Shown: positions 17,721-27,111 of the stretch, one piece after another
How positions within the stretch are numbered: the first letter of the stretch is position 1
Layout: each line of letters starts with the position of its first letter
Origin: Natrinema caseinilyticum
GTDB taxonomy: Archaea; Halobacteriota; Halobacteria; Halobacteriales; Natrialbaceae
Assembly (NCBI RefSeq): GCF_024227435.1
Contig: NZ_CP100445.1
Location: forward strand, 620,001 to 684,000
Reading direction: 5' to 3'
DNA: 64,000 bases
The notes under the pieces: generated by a model
Seen by the model: only the letters and a program-made list of their open reading frames with translations
What the model was told of the DNA's origin: nothing
Databases searched by the model: none
Position numbers and translations under genes: made by a program

Positions 17721-18161
17721 TCACTGCTCAGCCGTCTCAGCCCCCGCCGAGAGGGCCGCCGACAGAATCGCGGTGTGGACGGTTCGAAGATCGGACTCCT
17801 GAATCGTGGCGGCCGCCTGGAATCGCTCGCGTGCGCTCGCCACAGTCTGTGGGTCGGCGGCGAGGTGTGAGAGGACGAACCCGTCAACGTCGACTCGGCG
17901 AGCGGCTTCGAAGTCTGCCTCTTCGTACAGACTGGCGAAGTCTTCGACGAGACTCGAGACGAGTGCGTCCGTCGCGTCGGCACCAGGATCACCCGCGGGA
18001 ATCGTCGAGACGGTCGGGTCGAAGTACTCACCGTAATCGACGACGCCCGCGTTCTCGTACAGGAACTCGGAGAGTTTCTCGAAGACGTCCGTCGAGACGT
18101 AGACGCCGAACTGTTTGTATCGGTCGTCACCGGTCATCGCGTTTCGATTGTCTCGAGTCAT
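17721..18161 (-). CDS. Hypothetical haloarchaeal protein
   Basis: A 146-residue acidic, mostly helical protein with no membrane segment. The frame is open for another 136 residues upstream, but that part is Arg/Ser-rich and looks like a shadow. The ATG at 18161 begins the segment with normal haloarchaeal composition (DDRYKQFGVYVSTDVFEKL). I recognise no domain. It is the only gene between the broken kinase and a two-gene membrane operon, and there is no clue to its role. Confidence 0.55.
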   Translation of the reverse strand: MTRDNRNAMTGDDRYKQFGVYVSTDVFEKLSEFLYENAGVVDYGEYFDPTVSTIPAGDPGADATDALVSSLVEDFASLYEEADFEAARRVDVDGFVLSHLAADPQTVASARERFQAAATIQESDLRTVHTAILSAALSAGAETAEQ

Positions 18162-18594
18162 CGCATCTGGCCTCCCCACTCGCGTGGTCGGAAGGTACGC
18201 GCCCGAGAATAATAAATCGCGGTCGTCGCCGACCGGCGGTCTGCGGTGAGGCTGTGGCCAGCAAACGGGTACCGTCGAATCACCGCCCGACGAGCACATC
18301 ACCGGTGCTATACCGGTCGGACGACCGCGTTCCTCACGATACCGAGAACCGGGAGTCAGCAGTTCCGGGATCGATAGTATCCTGTCAAAGTCGAATCTGT
18401 GGTACTGAGAACTCCTTACGGCGCGTTCGGCGTCGGGAAAACGTAACTTCGGGACGCACTCGTGGTGCCGACTCACCGTGAGATATCGGTCGTGTCCGGT
18501 TCCGCTCCGTCCCATTCGCGCTCGCAGTTCCGTGATATCGAAGAGATTCGACCGAACGGTTCGACTCACCGCCCCGCGATATCGACCGTCGGCG
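18162..18594. other. 433-base gap without a gene
   Basis: Separates two minus-strand genes. Open frames here have the composition of shadows, and I see no structured RNA or repeat. Confidence 0.35.
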
Positions 18595-18894
18595 CTATCG
18601 CGGGTCGGTCGATCGTTTCTGCTTCAGATCGCGCCACAGTTCGTATCCGGAGCCGACTACGACGGCGATACCGTAGCAACCGACGAGAAACGGTATCCAG
18701 TAATACTTGAGTCTGACACCCGGCGAGAGTGCGTTGCCGATCGCGGTTCCGAGGACGTAGATCACGTAGCCTGGAAGCGCAAGCGGGGTCAGTAGGGACG
18801 ACTCGATCCGGCCGATCACCAACGGAACGACCAACAGCCCGTAGGTAACGAGCGTGACGGGACTCGAGAGCGCTCGCCGAACTGACGCGCTCAT
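18595..18894 (-). CDS. Three-helix membrane protein coupled to an aspartoacylase-like enzyme
   Basis: A 99-residue membrane protein with hydrophobic stretches at about residues 11-28, 37-54 and 66-84 and a basic, charged C-terminus. Its ATG at 18894 overlaps the stop of the upstream enzyme gene by four bases (ATGA), a sign of translational coupling. It may anchor or assist that enzyme. I do not recognise a family. Confidence 0.6.
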   Translation of the reverse strand: MSASVRRALSSPVTLVTYGLLVVPLVIGRIESSLLTPLALPGYVIYVLGTAIGNALSPGVRLKYYWIPFLVGCYGIAVVVGSGYELWRDLKQKRSTDPR

Positions 18895-19700
18895 CGGTTC
18901 CGGTCCACCTCGAGGAGTCCGTGCAGCGCGAGAGTCTTCGCCGTCGCCAGGCGCGTGTGCTCGTTTTTCGCCTCCCGGTCGAGCAGGAAATCGGTGGTCT
19001 CGAAGAGATACGCTTTCGCCCCGACCTCCCGAATCGCCTTCTGAAAGAGCAACGGGCCGCCACTGTGCGTTCGGTGGGCTGACACCCGGTGGAACGGCAT
19101 ATGCCAGGGAACTACCACGTCGTTGAGATAGGCCGCGAGTTCGGTCCCGGAGGCGTTCGCCGAGTGATAGACTGCCTGGCCGACGTAGTTCTCGTGGACG
19201 CCGGCGATGCCGAGTGATCGGTGGAGATCGAGGACCACCTCGGGTTCGTAGCGCTCGACGACGTCCCAAATACCTCGCGCGAGGTCGCTTACCGGTTCGC
19301 TGTCGGCCGGAAAGTGGCGGTTCAGATCGCCCTCGGGTCCCGCACGTGCGTTCTCCTCGATGGCGACGCGATTGGTTTCGGGAACGACGACGAGCCGTCC
19401 CGAATCGGGTTTCCAGTCGACGACCTCTCGAGCGACCTCGATTCCGGGTCGTTCGTCGCCGTGGATGCCCCCGAAGACCATCGCCGTGGGGCCGTCGCGC
19501 GACGCGACGCGTTCGTAGAGCGTCGTTTCGTGAACCGTGCCGGGAAGGATGGACTCCGAGTCGGCCGAAATTTCGGCACCACCATCCCGGTTGCGAGCTG
19601 CCGTCAGGAGGGCCTCGTCTCCGGGTGGTCGACTCACGACGCCACTGGCGGCCGCACCGACAATGGTCCCGCTGGCGATCAACATGTTTCGCCGCTTCAT
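18891..19700 (-). CDS. Succinylglutamate desuccinylase/aspartoacylase-family zinc hydrolase with N-terminal signal
   Basis: The 269-residue protein has the zinc-site signature of M14-like aspartoacylase-family enzymes: GGIHGDERPGIEVA (His and Glu ligands) and later VLDLHRSLGIAGVH (His ligand). LVVVPETNRVAIEEN and DLNRHFP are also family-typical. I start it at ATG 19700, where GGGAGAT lies eight bases upstream. The N-terminus MKRRNMLIASGTIVGAAAS then reads as a signal or anchor with twin arginines, suggesting export. The catalytic Glu may lie in YLFETTDFLL. The substrate is unknown; carboxypeptidase or N-deacylase activity is possible. Confidence 0.75.
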   Translation of the reverse strand: MKRRNMLIASGTIVGAAASGVVSRPPGDEALLTAARNRDGGAEISADSESILPGTVHETTLYERVASRDGPTAMVFGGIHGDERPGIEVAREVVDWKPDSGRLVVVPETNRVAIEENARAGPEGDLNRHFPADSEPVSDLARGIWDVVERYEPEVVLDLHRSLGIAGVHENYVGQAVYHSANASGTELAAYLNDVVVPWHMPFHRVSAHRTHSGGPLLFQKAIREVGAKAYLFETTDFLLDREAKNEHTRLATAKTLALHGLLEVDRNR

Positions 19701-19986
19701 AGTATCTCCCATAACAGACTGCATAAAGCACCTTCCCATCGATGTTTCCGAAGTCCACCGAATTCCGGACCGTTCGCGAAAGCGAACGAAATTACTTCCC
19801 CGTCAAAATAGTTGCGCGTACCGGTCGCTGACGGATGATCTAGGCCGTCCCGTGGACGGTTCGATTCGCCCGAGCGCAGTGACCCTACTGTTCGCGATCT
19901 GCAACGGGGAAAATCTCACTTAAGTCATCCAAATCGATGAAACGATTGTTTCTATTTATATCGATTACGATGGACGAAAAGACGAG

Positions 19987-20967
19987 ATGCAGGAAAAGAC
20001 ACGCCTACAGCGTCGTACAGTACTTTCCGCTACGGGAACGGCAACACTGCTTGGCGTTGCAGGACTAGCGACCGCCGAGGCAAGGTCGACCGTCGCCAAC
20101 GCACCGGTTCCGGAATCGGCGGACGCGTACACGTATCCGACGATGGGGGTCGACGGCGATGACGTACCGACCGCGACGGTGTACGGCAATTTCAAGTGTC
20201 CCGTCACCAAGGAATTCGTTTCCGGAAACCTGTCGGCTATTATCGACGAGTTCGTCAGTACGGGCCGACTCAGGCTTCGGTTCTACAACCTCGCATATAA
20301 GCCCGGCAACACGTCTGCGTTCTTCATTTCGGGTAGCGATCCGCGCTGTGCGGCCATGGGACTCGGAACGTGGGACGAAGACCCGAACAGTTACTGGCAA
20401 TTCTTCGCGGAGACGTTCGACAATCCACCGAGCGGGTACGTCGATCTCAGCGAGCTCGTGTCACGGGCCCGATCGGCCGGTGTCTCGAACGCCAGTCGAA
20501 TAGCCGACCGAGTACAGGCGGGCGAATACGACGCCCAAGTCGAGCGAGTCAGTGCAGAGGCGGCGAGCGACGGTGTCACGTTCACCCCGACGCTCGAACT
20601 CGCGGGTGACACGACCGCACCGCATCACGGAACACAGGCGATTCTACAATGGATCGAATCGCGGCTGGACGACGAGCCGACCGAGCCGGTCGAGCAGACC
20701 GAACCGACTGAGTCGACCGACTCAACCGATACGACCACCGAGGCCGGGACCGAGACGGATCGGACAGAAACCGAGTCTTCTGATTCGACCGCGTCCGAAC
20801 CGACCGATACTCCATCTCGAACCATCTCGGAGGAGGAATCGACCGGATCCGACGAGGTCGTCGTCCAAACCCAGACGCGGAACGTCGACGACAGCGGAGA
20901 CGCAGGTGCGATCTGGGACCAGAAGTGCGATCGGCCCGATGTCTGGGGACTCGACGACGATTGCTAA
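19987..20967 (+). CDS. Tat-exported DsbA-like thioredoxin-fold protein with an acidic Thr/Ser-rich tail
   Basis: A 326-residue secreted protein. Residues 1-30 form a Tat-type signal with twin arginines (LQRRTVLSATGTATLLGVAG). The thioredoxin-fold domain (about residues 45-225) has the active-site position in YGNFKCPVTKEF, so it is CxxT rather than CxxC, and the cis-proline region is GVTFTPTLEL. A linker of about 65 residues follows, made almost only of Glu, Thr, Ser, Asp and Pro. The protein then ends in a short ordered tail with two cysteines, WDQKCDRPDVWGLDDDC. The linker may hold the domain away from the S-layer. Confidence 0.78.
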   Translation: MQEKTRLQRRTVLSATGTATLLGVAGLATAEARSTVANAPVPESADAYTYPTMGVDGDDVPTATVYGNFKCPVTKEFVSGNLSAIIDEFVSTGRLRLRFYNLAYKPGNTSAFFISGSDPRCAAMGLGTWDEDPNSYWQFFAETFDNPPSGYVDLSELVSRARSAGVSNASRIADRVQAGEYDAQVERVSAEAASDGVTFTPTLELAGDTTAPHHGTQAILQWIESRLDDEPTEPVEQTEPTESTDSTDTTTEAGTETDRTETESSDSTASEPTDTPSRTISEEESTGSDEVVVQTQTRNVDDSGDAGAIWDQKCDRPDVWGLDDDC

Positions 20968-21631
20968 CTGATCGCTCGAGCGACCCGTCGCGGGCGCTTC
21001 GAGACTCGACGCACTGTTACTGGTATATTTGTCGCTGATCCGAACGGGTTCGCCGACGGCTGGTGTCGCACGACGAGTCGTCTGTGTCGACTGTCCGCGA
21101 CACTGGCCCCAAGACCGTTCTGGTCGTCGAAAACGCCTGCAGTCCCGACGGTGGACGCCCGTCCCCGGTGAACTGTCGGTAGAACTGAGGCCGACAGCGG
21201 TAAACGACGGAAACCAGTCAGCGGCAGCCGAGGGCGTGCCACCCGGCCGGTCCGATCGAACTTGCCACTTCTGTTGGGGGCGGTGAGGACTAACTCTCGT
21301 TTCCCAAGATAGTATATTATGCTGATAATCTCTCGACCGATGTGGGCGCCACAATTGGAAAATGTTCAATTCTACAATTCGAGTAAAATTCACTGGCTAT
21401 ATCGGGAAGTAGATGGAATTTTTTCACAGCTATATAATAAACCATTGTGTATTTCATATTAATGACAAACTCGTATTGGTTTGCAATATTTATATTGATC
21501 TGATTGATAAGAACTAGTATATTTAGGCGTGGGTTCGGATTCGAGCGGACGACGAGATGAACCACGCCGAGAACACCCGGGAAACTCACACTCGACCGAC
21601 GCGAGGGACGAACGACCGAACTCGGGGAGAG
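20968..21631. other. 664-base gap with an AT-rich island
   Basis: Between the DsbA-like gene and the 3' end of the SMC-related gene. Bases about 21300-21540 are strikingly AT-rich for this genome, with repeated runs such as tatattat, tatataataaa and aatatttatatt. No gene is visible. The rest has ordinary composition and no feature I can name. Confidence 0.5.
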
Positions 21632-23587
21632 CTAGATTTCGCGGACGTACGTATACGTGTCCGAAAGAGCTTCGGCATCTTCGCGGAGCAAAGCGACGAC
21701 CAGACAATCGACGTACTCCTCGAAGTAATCCACGAGGTCGCCAATCCGACTCGAATCGATCGCTTCGAGCGAATCCAGCAGCATGAAGGGAACGATTTCG
21801 TGAACGTCGTGGACCAGATAGCCCGCGAGTGCAAAGACGAGCCCCGTGACCTCGCGTTCGCTTTCAGAGAGGTGATCGACGGTATCTTCGTAGGTCGACC
21901 CACCGTCCGTCGTCCGAACGATGTGGAGATCGAATGCCGATCGTGCGACCTTTCTGCGACCTTCTCTGACCGTTTTCTCGCGTCGCTCGATCCAGATACG
22001 ATCGATATTCCGATACTCGAGGATCGAAAGGATCGAACTCATGTGATCGTTGAACGCGTCGACAGCGTTTTCCTCTATGCGATCGACGCGCGTTCTGAGA
22101 TCGATCAGTTCGTCGTCGATGGTTTCCCGGCGCTCCTCCAGATCGCCTCGTTCCTCTATTTTCTCTTCGATTTCGTCGATTCGGGTATCGACCTCCTCGC
22201 GCTCGGCTTCGAGATCCTCGAGTTCGAGTTCGAGGCGGTTCAATTCGCGGTGTGTCTCGATAACGTCGCTGTAAGCGGCGTCCTCGAACGTATCGGCGTG
22301 TGCTTCCAGGTCGTCGACGCGCGCCCGTTGATCCTCGAGACTCGTTTCGAGTTCTTCGATGCGTTGTGAACGTCGCTCGAGTTCGTCCTCGACCGACGAA
22401 AGCCGCGTTTCTATTTCGCCGCGCTTTTCGGTTCGCTGGCGGAGTTCTTTCCGACGTGCAGACAGATCGTCGATTTGCCCCTGGAGATCGCTTCGTTCCT
22501 CGAGTTTCGCCTGCCGGAGCGATCGCAGTTGTTCGAGGGTCGAATCGATCCGTTCCCGGTCGACCTGTGAGCCACACGTCCAGCAGACGACCTCGGCCGA
22601 GTCGTCGAGGAGCTGTTCGGTGATGGCTCCGTCTTCCTCACCGCCCGTTGCATCGGGTGCGCCAAGATCGAGATCGAACCCGTCGTCGGCGAGGCGGTCC
22701 TCGTTGAACCGAATCACGCTCTGGAGTTCGCTCACCGTCGCGTCGAGGGACCGTTTTCTGGCGCGAAGCTCCTGAATCTGTCCCTCGAGGCGATCGGGCG
22801 ACTCGTGCTCGTCGTCGACGGCCTCGAGCTCCGTCTCGAGTTCGTCGCGTTCCCGTTCGAGCTCGGCGTAACTTTCACGTTCCGTCTCCAGATCGTACTC
22901 GATCGATTCGAGTTCCGTGCGGGCTTCCTGGAGATCGGCAAACGCGGACTCGATCTCCTCTTTTCGATCACGGCTGGCATCGATGTCGAGATCGAATGCT
23001 TCGAGTTCGGCTTCGAGTTCCGTGATTCGTTCCGTCGTCGTCTCGATCTCGTCTTCGAGTGTGACGCGTCGTTCCTCGAGGTCGGGCAATTCGGTTCCGA
23101 GTCTGGACAGTTGCTCGAGACGGTCGTCCAGGTCTCGCTTTTCGGCCTCGAGCATGGAGATCTCCGCTTCGATCTCGTCCGTGTCGATCGGCCGCATGAT
23201 GAGTTCCCGGAGGTCCTCGCCGCCCCTGACCGCCCGACGCGCCTCGTTGGATTCGAGCAAAAAGGCGAACAGATCTGCGAGTTCCGGATCCTCGAGATAG
23301 GGATCGCCTTCGAAGACGACCTCTCCGTTGCGCCGCTCGAGGTATCGCGTGTATTGTTCGTCACCGAACGATAATTCGACGTGGCCGGCGTCCGCGTCCC
23401 CTTTCAACGACGACCGTCGACTGCCGAGTGCGGCCATGATCGTCTGGAGAAACGACGTCCGATTCGTCGCGTTCCGGCCAGTCAGAACGTTTACGCCGGG
23501 TTGCAGCAGTACCTCGGTGTTGTCGATACCGCCGATATTCTCCGCCTGAACGGCGATCGACGAGGTGACTGACTCTGGAGATGACAC
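21632..23587 (-). CDS. sph3: Archaea-specific SMC-related protein (Sph3-like)
   Basis: A 651-residue SMC/Rad50-like ATPase. The N-terminal nucleotide-binding half has a degenerate Walker A, LTGRNATNRTSFLQ (about residues 36-48), with Arg where Lys is usual, a form I recall as typical of this archaeal family. Two long coiled coils flank a zinc-hook-like CWTCG (Cys335, Cys338). The C-terminal half has a signature-like LSESEREVTGLVFAL and a Walker B/D-loop FMLLDSLEAIDSSR. It starts with GTG at 23587, 66 bases after rdfA. In Haloferax, Sph3 and RdfA are both linked to rod shape, so a cell-shape role is the best guess. Confidence 0.82.
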   Translation of the reverse strand: MSSPESVTSSIAVQAENIGGIDNTEVLLQPGVNVLTGRNATNRTSFLQTIMAALGSRRSSLKGDADAGHVELSFGDEQYTRYLERRNGEVVFEGDPYLEDPELADLFAFLLESNEARRAVRGGEDLRELIMRPIDTDEIEAEISMLEAEKRDLDDRLEQLSRLGTELPDLEERRVTLEDEIETTTERITELEAELEAFDLDIDASRDRKEEIESAFADLQEARTELESIEYDLETERESYAELERERDELETELEAVDDEHESPDRLEGQIQELRARKRSLDATVSELQSVIRFNEDRLADDGFDLDLGAPDATGGEEDGAITEQLLDDSAEVVCWTCGSQVDRERIDSTLEQLRSLRQAKLEERSDLQGQIDDLSARRKELRQRTEKRGEIETRLSSVEDELERRSQRIEELETSLEDQRARVDDLEAHADTFEDAAYSDVIETHRELNRLELELEDLEAEREEVDTRIDEIEEKIEERGDLEERRETIDDELIDLRTRVDRIEENAVDAFNDHMSSILSILEYRNIDRIWIERREKTVREGRRKVARSAFDLHIVRTTDGGSTYEDTVDHLSESEREVTGLVFALAGYLVHDVHEIVPFMLLDSLEAIDSSRIGDLVDYFEEYVDCLVVALLREDAEALSDTYTYVREI

Positions 23588-23653
23588 GAGGACTTCTTCA
23601 CGCCGCTGAATATAAATGTTATTTGGTTGCGGTGGTCTTCCCTGAGATTCCCG

Positions 23654-24280
23654 TTATTCGACCGATGTGACGTCGCAGTCACACCCCCCTCGCTCGAGCA
23701 GTTCGGTGACGGAGTAATCTGCACCACAGTTTCCACAGATCGCGCGAACGTCGACGAAAACGTCGTAATTTCGGTCGGCGATTTCGCCTGCGTTGCCCAA
23801 CTCGTCGAGCGTGGACTCGGTGACGACCTGCGTGCGACCGGTCAGTCGTTGAATCGTCTCCTTTTTCCGGTCCACCCGGTCGCCTGAATCCTCGTCGGGG
23901 AGTGAGGCGTCACGAACGTTCGTCAGGTAGGTATAGACCGTCTGATGGGTCAAAAAGTCCGATCGGACGTCGTCGATATCGACCCCCGATCGCTCGAGTT
24001 CGCGCCGTTTGCGAACCGTTTCGGATCGCGGAACATCGTCGTCGGTGAGCGTTCGATAGAGCGCTTCGATATCGGAATTGAGGACGGACGCCCCCGCATC
24101 GCGCAAGGCCGATCGGAGCACCGCCTGATTGAACTCGGTCGCGAGGTCCCGAAGACTCGTGCGCTCGGCACCGTCGCCGATCCACTCGGCCTCCAGTCGG
24201 TCACCCCATCCCTCGAGGTCGTACGTATCGATCACTCGCTCGACCTTGGATCTCCGACGGCCGCTCGAGTCGTCTGTCAT
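23654..24280 (-). CDS. rdfA: Rod-determining factor RdfA-like protein
   Basis: A 208-residue soluble protein of the haloarchaeal RdfA family. The N-terminus has SKVERVIDTYDLEGWGDRLE, followed by a helical segment (SLRDLATEFNQAVLRSAL). It continues with TVRKRRELERSGVDIDDVRSDF, KKETIQRLTGRTQVVTES, and a C-terminal zinc-binding module with two Cys pairs (ICGNCGADYS and GGCDCDV). RdfA was identified in Haloferax volcanii as needed for rod formation. Here it is directly upstream of the SMC-related gene on the same strand, matching the expected pairing. The identification is from remembered family features. Confidence 0.78.
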   Translation of the reverse strand: MTDDSSGRRRSKVERVIDTYDLEGWGDRLEAEWIGDGAERTSLRDLATEFNQAVLRSALRDAGASVLNSDIEALYRTLTDDDVPRSETVRKRRELERSGVDIDDVRSDFLTHQTVYTYLTNVRDASLPDEDSGDRVDRKKETIQRLTGRTQVVTESTLDELGNAGEIADRNYDVFVDVRAICGNCGADYSVTELLERGGCDCDVTSVE

Positions 24281-26046
24281 GGTGAACGTGACTGAGTCCG
24301 ACGGTACAAATGTTGTGGTCTACTTTGAGATCGACCATCACCACGGTGGCGCTCACCGCTCGCGGTCACGCCTCCGTTCGTTTGTAACGTCATTTTGATG
24401 AACAGAAGCCGACGTGGTGGGTGTCCCGTTCGCGTCGCACCGACCGCCGGTATACTTTTATTTGATAACTGATCAGAACGGTAGTTGCGCACCATAGTAT
24501 TGTGTTCGTCAAACAAATCTACTTCGGGTACGAGCTGGTCCGCGACTCCGATGGAACTGGTGGCGGATCGCTCGCAAATCGAGCGGTCGAACCCCTGACG
24601 AATTCGATTCGAACGATACAGTCGGACTGGCCGGCCTATCACGATATACCCGTGGCGACAGTCTCTGCTTCCCGAAAGAGGACGACAGAGCGCCGTAGCT
24701 GCCGTATTTCTCCGATAGGAGAGACGAAATTCCGCCAGCCGATTTCGGGTGGTATCGGGTGATGGCTTCGTTCTCGAGAAGGCGATTTCGAGCGTGATTT
24801 ATTGTAGGTGTGGAGCAATATTCACGACGATCGATCCTGACAGGGGAGCATTACTGACGGCCTGTTATTGATCAGGTTGTGCCATGGGTGTATTATTATG
24901 TTTGGCCAGTGGAATAATCGCCTCGTTGCCATCGAGGGCCAGATATGCGATGGCCCGAGTGCCGTACGAATTCGGAGCTGCGACGGGTGCGTTCCCGGCC
25001 GTTCGACAGTTCGCCGTCACGTTCGGGAAGAGTTGCCGACAGGGTTCGGCGGGCCCCTGTCAGGCACCGACCGATATCCGACGGTCGACCGTCGCCGTTC
25101 TGACGACGGAACCGTTCCACTGTGCGACGTCGGCCGCGAGCGATGACGCGAGGCGAACGGCCTGTCTTTACAGACATAACCTTGTAACGGTAACAGGAGG
25201 AACTCTCGATGCACTCGGATTACGTCCGTCCACCGAGAACACCCGTGTTTGTGCCGGCTACACCGGCGACGTTCCGGAGTCGGGTCGACACCGCCGTGCG
25301 TGACGGTTCGTTGACACGATTGCCAATCACCCGATAGAGCGCGATTCCCGACCCGTTGGGCTTGACCGACGAATGCGCCTGGTGAGTTCCCACTCTGCCT
25401 ATCGCGAAATGATACTGGAAATAGATATATAATATAGTATTTTTCTATATTTGGAAAACTATACACTTCTATTGGCGGCCCGTTAGCTTTCGTATCCTCG
25501 AGCGGAATAATCGATCTCCCGCTATTTCACGCCCCCAAACAGTGCATACTCGTCATCCGTCCACGACAGGTGGTGTGTTTCGATCGAAACAGTACTTGGT
25601 ATTGGAATACTGGGACTGTTTTTCTCGACTACGGCGGCAATCAGCATAGATCGGGGCCTTTACCGTAATAATATTGCCGAATTCTGCCTCCAATTGCGAT
25701 TTATTAAGGAAGCGAATAGATACGTGGCGAGCACCGCCGACGGACTGTCTTGCATGAATAAAACAATTGCAAGCCACGTTTTTTAGATGGTTATTTTATG
25801 TATTTGGTGCTACCGGTCGTGAAACTCCTATCGTGGCCTCACAGTTCGGACCGCACACATATATGATCGTCGTCACATCCACGGCTAGTTTTTCGGTTCG
25901 ATCCGTGACAGTGCAGTATCTGGCTTGTACCGAGTTTCACGGCGTAAGTTCGTCGATTCGGAACTCGTGTAAACTCAAATTTAGTTGTTGATAGTTCCTG
26001 CCCCCACCGCCCATATTTTTATACTCGTTGGCCCTATCGCTGGAAC
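24281..26046. other. About 1.77-kb stretch without a recognisable gene
   Basis: Upstream of rdfA and upstream of the alcohol dehydrogenase. Several open frames of 70-150 codons exist on both strands, but none has a protein-like pattern. Short AT-rich patches occur at about 24440-24490, 25410-25470 and 25640-25800. No tRNA, repeat array or terminal inverted repeat was found. Such gene-poor DNA next to an IS element suggests decayed insertions. Confidence 0.5.
26013..26024 (+). promoter_or_regulatory. TATA box of the alcohol dehydrogenase gene
   Basis: ATATTTTTATAC, about 28 bases upstream of the ATG at 26047. The spacing fits an archaeal TATA box driving a leaderless transcript. Confidence 0.55.
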
Positions 26047-27111
26047 ATGCGAGCCGCTGTACTCGAGGAACATGGTGAACCGCTTGCGATCAGAGACGTC
26101 GACTATCCCGAACCGGGACCCGATCAAGTCGTCGTCGAAACCGAGGCGTGTGGGATCTGTCGGAGCGACTGGCACGCCTGGAAGGGCGACTGGGAGTGGA
26201 TGGGTATCTCGCCCGAGCCGGGCCAGATCTTCGGCCACGAGCCCGCGGGGGTCGTCTCCGAGGTGGGGGACGACGTCGAGACCCTGAGCGAGGGCGACCG
26301 CGTCACCGTTCCGTTCCACCTGGGCGACGGCACCTGTCCGTACTGCCAGAACGGCCAGGCTAACGTCTGTGACACCGGAATGCCGCTCGGCTTCATCGAC
26401 GGCGCGCCTGGCGCCTACGCCGAGGCCTTCCCCGTCCGAGAGGCGGATTTTAACGCCACCAAACTCCCCGACGGCGTCGAGTACGAGGAGATGGCCGCGC
26501 TGGGCTGTCGTTTCATGACGGCCTATCACGGCATCGCCGACCGGGCGAACATCCGCCCCGGCGACGTGGTCGCCGTCCACGGCTGTGGCGGCGTCGGCCT
26601 CTCGGCGATCCACATCGCAAACGCCCTCGGCGCCATCCCGATCGCGGTCGACGTCCAGGAGGAGAAACTCGACCGCGCCGAGAACCTGGGCGCCGCAGCC
26701 ACCATCAACGGCGCCAAGATCGACGACGTTCCCGGCGAGGTCCAGGCCGCCAACGACGGCCGGGGTGTCGACGTCGCCGTCGACGCGCTCGGCATTCAGG
26801 AGACCTGCCACAACTCCGTGATGTCGCTCGGTAAGACCGGTACCCACGTCCAAATCGGCCTCACCGAGGGCGACACCGGCGGCGAACTCTCGCTCCCCGT
26901 CGACATGATGACGCTCCAGGAACTCGACTTCCACGGCTCCTACGGCATGCCCCTCAACCGCTACGACGAGCTGTTCCGTCTCATCGAGCGGGGCACGCTC
27001 GACCCCCAGAAGATCATCGGACAGACGCTCTCGCTCGAGGAGGCACCCGAAACGCTGGCTTCGATGGACGACTACGAAACGGTCGGTATTCCCGTTATCA
27101 CGGAGTTTTGA
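26047..27111 (+). CDS. Zinc-dependent alcohol dehydrogenase (MDR superfamily)
   Basis: A 354-residue medium-chain dehydrogenase that would oxidise an alcohol with NAD(P). The catalytic zinc ligands are Cys38 in CGICRSDWH and His64-Glu65 in FGHEPAG, with a further ligand probably Cys154 region (ALGCRFMTAYHG). The structural zinc loop has Cys97, Cys100 and Cys108. The first ligand position holds Asp94 instead of Cys (LGDGTCPYCQNG), a substitution like the Glu seen in some archaeal ADHs. The Rossmann motif is VHGCGGVGLSAI. It has its own promoter and no operon partner. The substrate is unknown. Confidence 0.9.
   Translation: MRAAVLEEHGEPLAIRDVDYPEPGPDQVVVETEACGICRSDWHAWKGDWEWMGISPEPGQIFGHEPAGVVSEVGDDVETLSEGDRVTVPFHLGDGTCPYCQNGQANVCDTGMPLGFIDGAPGAYAEAFPVREADFNATKLPDGVEYEEMAALGCRFMTAYHGIADRANIRPGDVVAVHGCGGVGLSAIHIANALGAIPIAVDVQEEKLDRAENLGAAATINGAKIDDVPGEVQAANDGRGVDVAVDALGIQETCHNSVMSLGKTGTHVQIGLTEGDTGGELSLPVDMMTLQELDFHGSYGMPLNRYDELFRLIERGTLDPQKIIGQTLSLEEAPETLASMDDYETVGIPVITEF

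Noticed and set aside
24868-25466. Overlapping frames of 90-150 codons in the 24.3-26.0 kb gap
   Set aside because: Amino-acid composition (Arg, Ser, Cys, Thr-rich) and lack of any hydrophobic or domain pattern on either strand point to non-coding DNA.
25981-26934. 317-codon minus-strand frame opposite the alcohol dehydrogenase
   Set aside because: Shadow of a gene with clear zinc and NAD motifs and its own TATA box.
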